Shown: positions 32,864 to 38,126 of the stretch, piece by piece
Layout of the letters: every line of letters begins with the position of its first letter
Position numbering within the stretch: position 1 is the stretch's first letter
NCBI GenBank assembly: GCA_001783695.1
Contig: MFNE01000026.1
Span: 190,192-228,317 of the forward strand
Direction of reading: 5' to 3'
DNA: 38,126 nt
DNA from: Candidatus Lambdaproteobacteria bacterium RIFOXYD2_FULL_50_16
GTDB lineage: Bacteria; SAR324; XYD2-FULL-50-16
Notes under the pieces: generated by a model
What the model was told of the DNA's origin: nothing
What the model saw: the letters and a program-made list of their open reading frames with translations, nothing else
Databases searched by the model: none
Translations under genes and position numbers: made by a program

Positions 32864-33652
32864 ATGATGACCTCATTGTTCACCAGTGCCACTGGGATGA
32901 GCGCTCAGCAAGCTCAAATCGATACCATCGCCAACAACTTGGCTAACGTGAACACCAACGGGTTTAAACAAAGCCGTAACAACTTCCAGGACTTGTTGTA
33001 CTCCAACGAGATTGTGGCAGGTTCGGCCACTAGCTCTAACACCATCAGTCCAACGGGCCTACACAAAGGGCACGGGGTTAAGTTGACTGGTACCCAAAAG
33101 GTCTTCACCCAGGGCAACCTTACTCACACGGGCAACGATTTGGATATTTCTATTGATGGCGATGGATTTTTTCAGGTTTTGCGGCCAAACGGCTCGATAT
33201 CTTACTCCAGAGATGGGGCTTGGCAACGCGACGCGAATGGACGGGTGGTCAACTCGGACGGATACCCGATGGAACCCGAAATTGTGGTGCCTCCTGAAGC
33301 CACTAAACTGGTAATTTCTCAAGACGGCGTGGTTCAGGTATTAGTCGGAGACGACCCGACCCCCACCCGGATTGGTAACGTTCAGTTGGCTAAATTTATT
33401 AACCCAGCGGGTCTAAACCCGATTGGAAAAAACCTTTTTATGGCCACTGCCGCTTCGGGCACCCCGGTTACCGCTGATCCGGGCCAGGATGGGATTGGGA
33501 TGGTTAGTCAAGGATTTTTGGAAAAGTCGAACGTTTCGGTGGTGGATGAGATGGTAAACATGATTGTGGCCCAACGGGCTTATGAGGTAAACAGTAAGTC
33601 GATTCAGACTTCAGATAATATGTTGCAAACTGCTGTTAATATAGTCCGTTAG
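32864..33652 (+). CDS. flgG: Flagellar distal rod protein FlgG
   Basis: Forms the distal rod of the flagellum. The N-terminal FTSATGMSAQQAQIDTIANNLANVNTNGFKQSR and C-terminal GFLEKSNVSVVDEMVNMIVAQRAYEVNSKSIQTSD are close to the universal FlgG sequence. It has 262 residues, as usual. I keep the first of two ATGs (32864 and 32867) because AAGGAG at 32848-32853 is nearer to it, though ten bases away. It follows flgF by 21 bases in the same unit. Confidence 0.97.
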   Translation: MMTSLFTSATGMSAQQAQIDTIANNLANVNTNGFKQSRNNFQDLLYSNEIVAGSATSSNTISPTGLHKGHGVKLTGTQKVFTQGNLTHTGNDLDISIDGDGFFQVLRPNGSISYSRDGAWQRDANGRVVNSDGYPMEPEIVVPPEATKLVISQDGVVQVLVGDDPTPTRIGNVQLAKFINPAGLNPIGKNLFMATAASGTPVTADPGQDGIGMVSQGFLEKSNVSVVDEMVNMIVAQRAYEVNSKSIQTSDNMLQTAVNIVR

Positions 33653-33667
33653 GTTTAAGGAGAACCC

Positions 33668-34663
33668 ATGATCCGACCCATTCATTCGCTACTGACCGGT
33701 CTCGCCCTTTTGGTCCTGGCCTTTTTCCCTGGCTCCCCGGCTGAAGCTGCGGGAATTGAAGGGGCTCAAGTAATCGAAATCCGCGTATTGCCAGAAGCAG
33801 CGGTGTACGGTGAAAGCTATCAACTAGGCGATATTGCCGAATTGGACGGGTTTGATATCGATTTGATCCAGAAGCTGGCAACCGTCGAAGTGGGCAAAAG
33901 TCCGCTACCTGGGCGTAGCCAACGGGTGACCAAAAGTCAGATTGAATCCCGGCTAAATGGACTGATCCACCCAGATCAATATCAGCTCTTAGTGCCTAAA
34001 ACCGCGCTAGTTTCTCGGGCCAGTATTAAGATCTCTGGGAGTCAACTAAAAGAGATCATTTCAGAAGAAATTACCAAACAATTTAAAGACTTTAAAGAGG
34101 TTAACGTCACCTTGGTTAGTCGCATAGACGACCAATTTGTTCCCAAAGGAAAGGCTAGCTACCGAATCGCTCGGATTGGCCAACCGGTCAAGGCTGGAGG
34201 CGTGGGAAGCTGGGCCGTGGGCCTAGAGGTGGACACCAAGCTATTCAAAAAACTTGTAGTACGCGCCAAGGTTGAGGTTATTGACGAGGTGGTGGTAGCT
34301 AAGGACGATATTCCCAAAGGGAAAACCATTGAAGAGGCAGATCTGGTTACGGTCGAAAAAGACGTCTCGAAATTGCCCCAAAACTACCAGTCTAGCTCGG
34401 AATTAGTGGTAGGCCAACAAGCGAAACGACAAATCAGCCAAAATGAGTCGGTGCGGGTGAGCTTAGTTGAGGAACCAATCGTATTAGAAAAGGGCCAGCC
34501 CGTGAGGTTGGTCTATCAAAACGATAAAATCTACCTTTCTAACATCGCCATTGCCTTACGTTCGGGCAAAAAAGGGGAAGTGGTCCCAGTGCGTACGGTC
34601 GATGGGAAAAAGACGGTTTACGCAAGGATAGTGGACTCTGAGCAAGTAGAAGTGGCTCTATAG
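33668..34663 (+). CDS. flgA: Flagellar P-ring assembly chaperone FlgA
   Basis: Periplasmic chaperone for FlgI during P-ring formation. A signal peptide ends near PAEA/AEAA (about residue 27). The C-terminal SAF-like domain has VVVAKDDIPKGKTIEEADLVTVEKD and the closing VRLVYQNDKIYLSNIAIALRSGKKGEVVPVR. The total of 331 residues is longer than the 219 of the enteric protein because of an extended N-terminal domain, as in deltaproteobacterial FlgA. AAGGAG lies before the ATG. It follows flgG by 15 bases. Confidence 0.93.
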   Translation: MIRPIHSLLTGLALLVLAFFPGSPAEAAGIEGAQVIEIRVLPEAAVYGESYQLGDIAELDGFDIDLIQKLATVEVGKSPLPGRSQRVTKSQIESRLNGLIHPDQYQLLVPKTALVSRASIKISGSQLKEIISEEITKQFKDFKEVNVTLVSRIDDQFVPKGKASYRIARIGQPVKAGGVGSWAVGLEVDTKLFKKLVVRAKVEVIDEVVVAKDDIPKGKTIEEADLVTVEKDVSKLPQNYQSSSELVVGQQAKRQISQNESVRVSLVEEPIVLEKGQPVRLVYQNDKIYLSNIAIALRSGKKGEVVPVRTVDGKKTVYARIVDSEQVEVAL

Positions 34664-34670
34664 GAACAAA

Positions 34671-35486
34671 ATGGAAAACAAAACCTTAAAAAACGCGCTT
34701 TTTATTCTGCTGATGCTTGGCCTGCTGGCCGGTTGCAGCGAGAACCGAATGCGTCTGCCCCAACCCAGCACCCCTCCACCCCCACCTCCCCCGCCGGAAG
34801 TGGATTATACGGATGTGCGCGAGCATAGCTACCGAACCCGAACCTCGATTCCTTCGGAAGAAAACCGCTATGAAGGCAGTCTTTGGCGAGACGAATCGAG
34901 CTGGGGTAACCTCCTTCGTGATCACCGGGCTCGTTTTAAACGCGATGTGTTAACCATCACCGGTTTAGAGGATATTATTATTATCTCAAAACCAGAAAAA
35001 AAGTCGGAGGCGCCTAGCGCCCAAGCCTTAAAACAGCCCGGTATCGAAGGGGCTGCGGCCAAGGCCAATCAGTTGCTTGACATCGCCCAAGCGGTGACTG
35101 GCGAAGACAAAATCGAAGCCGAGCAAAACGAGGTATTGTCTGCATTAAAAACCATTTCTGCCCGTGTGGTTAACGTTCTGCCCAACGGCAACATGGTCGT
35201 GGTCGCAGAAAAAATTGATTATCGGCAGCAAAACTCGGTTCGTTACTTAACCAAGATCCAAGGGATCATCCGGCCAGAAGATGTGTCCGATAAAAACGAG
35301 ATCGAAGCCTTGAAGCTGGCCCGTTCTGAGGTGCAGATCAAAAGACAGGTTTCTAGCCGAAGCCTAAACCTTGGGGCCTTAGCACCTATCGTAGGCAAGC
35401 AAAGCGCCGGATTAATGGACCGCTTAGGGCATATGACAACGCCGACCAGTGGAAACCGGACGCAAACGGTTAATACAAACAAGTAG
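34671..35486 (+). CDS. flgH: Flagellar L-ring lipoprotein FlgH
   Basis: Outer-membrane L-ring lipoprotein. The lipobox LLAG-C22 ends the signal peptide. A run of eight prolines follows within the first 50 residues, before the FlgH core: GSLW near residue 65, LRDHRARFKRDVLTI, and VVNVLPNGNMVVVAEK with TKIQGIIRPEDVS. The 271 residues exceed the usual 220-235 because of the Pro-rich linker and a Lys/Ala/Glu-rich insertion (about 105-150). It is the last gene before a strong terminator. Confidence 0.93.
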   Translation: MENKTLKNALFILLMLGLLAGCSENRMRLPQPSTPPPPPPPPEVDYTDVREHSYRTRTSIPSEENRYEGSLWRDESSWGNLLRDHRARFKRDVLTITGLEDIIIISKPEKKSEAPSAQALKQPGIEGAAAKANQLLDIAQAVTGEDKIEAEQNEVLSALKTISARVVNVLPNGNMVVVAEKIDYRQQNSVRYLTKIQGIIRPEDVSDKNEIEALKLARSEVQIKRQVSSRSLNLGALAPIVGKQSAGLMDRLGHMTTPTSGNRTQTVNTNK

Positions 35487-35493
35487 CTTTACT

Positions 35494-35521
35494 AAAAGGC
35501 TCCGTTCGGGGCCTTTTTTTT
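35494..35521 (+). terminator. Rho-independent terminator after flgH
   Basis: AAAAGGC-T-CC (35494-35503) pairs with GG-G-GCCTTTT (35508-35517), with one T-G wobble and a four-base loop, followed by a T-run to 35521. It ends the flgF-flgG-flgA-flgH unit eight bases after the flgH stop. Confidence 0.85.
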
Positions 35522-35547
35522 GTCCTTTTTATCCCCTGGTTCCCTCT

Positions 35548-35563
35548 AGGTACAACCCGTGCA
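35548..35563 (+). promoter_or_regulatory. Sigma-54 promoter of flgI
   Basis: AGGTACAACCCGTGCA has the invariant GG (35549-35550) and GC (35561-35562) exactly ten bases apart and agrees with the sigma-54 consensus at most other key positions. Predicted start is near 35574, about 31 bases before the flgI ATG. It lies just after the terminator, so flgI-flgJ form a separate unit. Confidence 0.7.
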
Positions 35564-35604
35564 TTTATAGAGTTAGGCATCCCCTCATCTAGCCAAGGAT
35601 ATCG

Positions 35605-36732
35605 ATGAACAAAGGCCGCCTTTATCGCCTGCTCTGCATACCTATTTTGGGCTTACTCGCCCTTACCGACATCGCCCAAGCGGTCCGTATAAAGGATCTA
35701 GCCGGGGTGCGAGGTATGCGAGAAAACCAATTGATTGGCTTTTCGATTGTTATTGGCCTTAATGGCACTGGCGATACCGAAGAGTCCCTAATGCCCCGAA
35801 AGCCACTGCGTAACGCATTGGAGCGAATGGGTATTTCAATCAATCTATCCGAAATTAAAGGCCGATCTTTGGCCGCAGTTATGGTGACGGCAACCCTACC
35901 CGCTTTTGCCAAACAAGGGCAAAAATTGGACGTCACCGTTTCCGCTTTAGGGGACTCTACCTCTTTACGGGGGGGGATCTTGGTAATGACCCCTTTAAGG
36001 GCTCCAGACCGAGAGGTATTTGCTGTAGCCCAAGGGCCAATCGTTGATATCCCCATGGGGGTCGAGCTTCCCGATGCTAGAAGTACTATTGGATCGGTAG
36101 AGTTTAAGTTTGATCCTAAACGAAACATTGTTCCTACTGTGGGCAAAGTCGTGGGCGGGGCCTTGGTTGAGCGCGAAATTAACTTAGAACTAAACAGTCG
36201 CACTCGGATCTTTCTAAACCTTAAAGAGCCCGATTTCACCACGGCTTTTCGATTAGCCAAGGTGATCAACCGCAACCTAGGAGACGGTTCCGCCCGAGCT
36301 AGTGACGCGGGTATGGTTGAGGTTTCGGTGCCTTCGAGTTACTTGGGGCAGACAGTCGAGTTAATGAGCCGGATTGAAAACATGGAGATCGAGCCCGACG
36401 CCATCGCAAAAGTAGTACTCGATGAACGAACCGGTACTATTGTAATGGGCACCCATGTAAGGATTCTGCCGATTGCGATCTCCTACGGGAACCTAAACAT
36501 CCGTATTGGCGAAAAACCGATTTCTGAAGCCGAGCGTAAAGCTGCTAGGGGTAAAGAAATGGTTGGCGAACCTGAAGAAGAGGGCAATGTAATCCTCTTT
36601 AAAGGGGGCGTGGATATTAAAGAGGTGGTCGATGGACTCAACAAGATTGGTATTTCCAACTCCGACCTGATCGAAGTTTTAAAAACCATCAAATCGGCAG
36701 GTGCATTACAAGCCGAATTGATTATCAAATAA
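35605..36732 (+). CDS. flgI: Flagellar P-ring protein FlgI
   Basis: Forms the periplasmic P-ring around the rod. A signal peptide ends at AQA (residue 26). The mature start VRIKDLAGVRGMRENQLIGFSIVIGLNGTGD is the family hallmark, followed by LDVTVSALGDSTSLRGGILVMTPLRAPD and KVVLDERTGTIVMGTHVRI. The C-terminal VVDGLNKIGISNSDLIEVLKTIKSAGALQAELII is typical. It has 375 residues and no odd feature. AAGGA lies six bases before the ATG. Confidence 0.97.
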   Translation: MNKGRLYRLLCIPILGLLALTDIAQAVRIKDLAGVRGMRENQLIGFSIVIGLNGTGDTEESLMPRKPLRNALERMGISINLSEIKGRSLAAVMVTATLPAFAKQGQKLDVTVSALGDSTSLRGGILVMTPLRAPDREVFAVAQGPIVDIPMGVELPDARSTIGSVEFKFDPKRNIVPTVGKVVGGALVEREINLELNSRTRIFLNLKEPDFTTAFRLAKVINRNLGDGSARASDAGMVEVSVPSSYLGQTVELMSRIENMEIEPDAIAKVVLDERTGTIVMGTHVRILPIAISYGNLNIRIGEKPISEAERKAARGKEMVGEPEEEGNVILFKGGVDIKEVVDGLNKIGISNSDLIEVLKTIKSAGALQAELIIK

Positions 36733-36739
36733 GGAATCC

Positions 36740-37087
36740 ATGGGTCTCGACGTCAACGGTCACATCGCTCTTTACAAGTTAAAAGGACCTACACCCAAAT
36801 CCCCGGTGGATCAACTGGCTAAGTTGGTCAAAAAAGGAGAGATGGAGCAGGGCGAGAAGACCAAGTTTAATCAAGAGCTTAAAGAGGCCAGTGATGGCTT
36901 TGAAGAGATTATGGTTAAAAAAATGATTACCTCTATGAGGGCGAACACCTTCAAGGTAGGCATGATCGACGGGGGCCCAGGTGAAGAGATATTCCAAGAC
37001 ATGCTTGACGACAATTACTCAAAGTTGATTGTAAGTAGCGGTAGTTTGGGCTTATCTGATCTGCTTTATCAACAAAACAAAAAATAA
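36740..37087 (+). CDS. flgJ: Rod-binding protein FlgJ, short form
   Basis: A 115-residue protein matching only the N-terminal rod-binding (rod-cap) domain of FlgJ: FNQELKEASDGFEEIMVKKMITSMRANT, then GGPGEEIFQDMLDDNYSKLIVSSGSLGLSDLLY. The C-terminal muramidase domain of the enterobacterial protein is absent, which is common outside gammaproteobacteria, so another hydrolase must open the wall. It starts seven bases after flgI. Confidence 0.93.
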   Translation: MGLDVNGHIALYKLKGPTPKSPVDQLAKLVKKGEMEQGEKTKFNQELKEASDGFEEIMVKKMITSMRANTFKVGMIDGGPGEEIFQDMLDDNYSKLIVSSGSLGLSDLLYQQNKK

Positions 37088-37091
37088 ATAT

Positions 37092-37119
37092 TAAAGGTTT
37101 ACCCAATAGCAGCCGATAA
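37092..37119 (+). promoter_or_regulatory. Sigma-28-like promoter P1 of flgM
   Basis: TAAA (37092-37095) and GCCGATAA (37112-37119) are 16 bases apart. The -10 octamer is identical to the FliA consensus; spacing is one base longer than the usual 15. Confidence 0.7.
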
Positions 37120-37163
37120 GTAGGCAGGGCCACAAATACGGTGACCGGTCCGAAAAAAAAGAT

Positions 37164-37191
37164 TAAAGTTTTCCTTAAAAGTTGCCGATAG
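37164..37191 (+). promoter_or_regulatory. Sigma-28-like promoter P2 of flgM
   Basis: A second copy, TAAA (37164-37167) and GCCGATAG (37184-37191), has the same 16-base spacing and lies exactly 72 bases after P1. Its start would be near 37198, 36 bases before flgM. Confidence 0.7.
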
Positions 37192-37233
37192 GGAAAAAAG
37201 GCTAGAAACCATATCATTCCACAAAAGGGAACC

Positions 37234-37527
37234 ATGAAGATAAACGGTCAATACCCGAAGCCGACGGCTGGCGACCGCAATGTCCAAGGGGCTACGACAA
37301 ATGAGGCTAAAAAAGCCTCTAGTCCTGTTATCCAGGCCCCACAGCAGAAATCGATCCACCCAGAGCTTACCTTAAACAAGGTTCGGGCTAAGATCGAGGC
37401 CGAGCCGGACATTAACCAAGCCAAGGTAGATGCGATTAAGGCTAAAATCGCCAAAGGGGAATATAAGGTTGACGCCAAATTATTGGCTGCCAACTTAATT
37501 AAAGGGTCTCTCTTAGAAGACCAATAA
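37234..37527 (+). CDS. flgM: Anti-sigma-28 factor FlgM
   Basis: Binds FliA (sigma-28) until the hook is complete, then leaves through the flagellar export channel. The C-terminal half holds the sigma-binding region: KIEAEPDINQAKVDAIKAKIAKGEYKVDAKLLAANLI, close to the family pattern of VDEAKVxxIKxxIxxGxYxxD. The N-terminal half is polar and probably disordered. It has 97 residues and two sigma-28-like promoters upstream, so it should be under its own target's control. It precedes flgN by 11 bases. Confidence 0.93.
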   Translation: MKINGQYPKPTAGDRNVQGATTNEAKKASSPVIQAPQQKSIHPELTLNKVRAKIEAEPDINQAKVDAIKAKIAKGEYKVDAKLLAANLIKGSLLEDQ

Positions 37528-37538
37528 CCTAAACTTCT

Positions 37539-38027
37539 ATGATCTTAGACACCCTCATAGAAAACCTCGAATCCCAGGTCGAGTGGCATCAAATGCTGCT
37601 CGACATATTGGGGCTAGAAGGCGAGTTAGACCAGCGGGTTATGCTGAACGACTTAGAGGATGTGCTTTGCCAAAGAGACCGCATTGGGGAGCGGATCAAA
37701 GCCTTAGAGGGCCGCCGCCAAACGGTGGTCGCTAAGCTGATCGACGATCTTGCTTTGCCGCCAGCAACCAACCTCGAGGGTATTGCCCAAGTGGTGGAGC
37801 CCCTTAAGGCCGAAAAGTTGCGTAAACTTAAAAATCAGCTGTTGTCTTTAATCGGTCCGATTCGCGACCGAAGCCGCAAAAACGCAGAGCGGGCCCAGGC
37901 TCGTCTGAACTGTTTCACCGAAGTGTACGACGGGGTGCAAAAAACCTTTGATCGTCGCCCTACTTACAGCCCTTGGGGACAGATGAAAAAGCCCCACGGA
38001 TCGGTCTTCCTGGCCAAATCTGTATAA
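37539..38027 (+). CDS. flgN: FlgN-like flagellar export chaperone
   Basis: Cytoplasmic chaperone for the hook-associated proteins FlgK and FlgL. The 162 residues are almost all helical and highly charged, with a long heptad-like helix at the N-terminus (MILDTLIENLESQVEWHQML) and a second from about 95 to 130. FlgN sequences are poorly conserved, so the call depends on its size and position after flgM. The expected flgK would lie beyond the window edge; 38028-38126 holds no gene that I can see. Confidence 0.85.
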   Translation: MILDTLIENLESQVEWHQMLLDILGLEGELDQRVMLNDLEDVLCQRDRIGERIKALEGRRQTVVAKLIDDLALPPATNLEGIAQVVEPLKAEKLRKLKNQLLSLIGPIRDRSRKNAERAQARLNCFTEVYDGVQKTFDRRPTYSPWGQMKKPHGSVFLAKSV

Positions 38028-38126
38028 AAATCCATCTTTTTTGATTAAACTTTAACCTCTGGCCCGTTTGTGCAGGGGTTTTGCATTATATCCTTTAGGA
38101 GTCCCCGCTCGTACTCTGTCCATCCT

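Noticed and set aside
35622-36275. Long 217-codon open frame on the minus strand opposite flgI
   Set aside because: It lies wholly inside the well-supported flgI, has no ribosome site or recognisable motif, and its composition is that of a reversed coding strand.
38069-38084. Sigma-54-like TGGCCCGTTTGTGCA after flgN
   Set aside because: The GG and GC are nine bases apart instead of ten (GG at 38062-38063 region), which normally abolishes activity. It might still belong to the next flagellar gene beyond the window edge.
1-38126. CRISPR arrays, tRNA or rRNA genes, transposases, integrases and attachment sites
   Set aside because: Reading both strands showed no repeat-spacer pattern, no tRNA-like cloverleaf and no mobile-element protein. 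All intergenic gaps are short and explained.

Overview
The window looks like a chromosomal segment of a motile, Gram-negative (diderm) bacterium. It carries P-ring and L-ring flagellar genes (flgI, flgH), a Tat-dependent oxidoreductase set, a frataxin-type CyaY and flagellar promoters of sigma-54 and sigma-28 type. The gene order flgF-flgG-flgA-flgH-flgI-flgJ-flgM-flgN with mixed sigma-54/sigma-28 control resembles deltaproteobacteria and related proteobacterial lineages. That placement is an inference; nothing in the window fixes the taxon. Base composition looks even throughout. I see no insertion sequence, integrase, tRNA, rRNA or CRISPR array.

Layout. (1) 74-2782, plus strand: tightly packed housekeeping genes folB, alr, a DUF445 membrane protein and thiamine pyrophosphokinase. 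(2) 2785-8345, minus strand: cyaY, an unrecognised 616-residue protein, a YbhN-like membrane protein and a two-domain GT4 glycosyltransferase. (3) 8446-11328, plus: a DNA polymerase III delta subunit with a large insertion, then a short ComEC. (4) 11312-13583, minus: a TPR protein and an FCP1/NIF-like HAD phosphatase. (5) 13665-16393, plus: a membrane/coiled-coil/Cys-His protein, a secreted subtilase and a stand-alone HPt protein. (6) 16382-18545, minus: a 54-residue membrane protein, a PAP2 phosphatase and a polytopic membrane protein. (7) 18659-24638, plus: the late cobalamin genes cobS, cobQ, cobD and cobU, then an internal cobalamin riboswitch, then cobT and cbiB. (8) 24667-28573, plus: two tandem 66-residue ferredoxins, then an aldehyde dehydrogenase, a Tat-signal subunit and a GMC oxidoreductase. 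(9) 28648-31988: a hybrid histidine kinase and a small exported protein. (10) 32072-38027: the flagellar rod, ring and regulator genes.

How the parts work together. The cobalamin genes cover attachment of the aminopropanol arm (CbiB, CobD), amidation (CobQ), activation to the GDP form (CobU), activation of the lower base (CobT) and final joining (CobS). The corrin-ring genes are not here. The flagellar genes form at least three transcription units: a sigma-54 promoter before flgF, a strong terminator and a second sigma-54 promoter before flgI, and two tandem sigma-28-like promoters before the anti-sigma factor gene flgM. The hybrid kinase lacks an HPt domain and the window holds an orphan HPt protein, so the two could belong to one phosphorelay, but they lie 12 kb apart.

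No stretch over 300 bases lacks a gene. The longest gaps are 22394-22595 (riboswitch), 37088-37233 (sigma-28 promoters), 35487-35604 (terminator and sigma-54 promoter), 18546-18658 (divergent promoter region) and 8346-8445 (divergent gap between cyaY and holA). I did not find one striking new system. The most unusual items are the insertion in HolA, the unknown protein coupled to CyaY, the subtilase operon and the regulatory DNA of the flagellar and cobalamin clusters.
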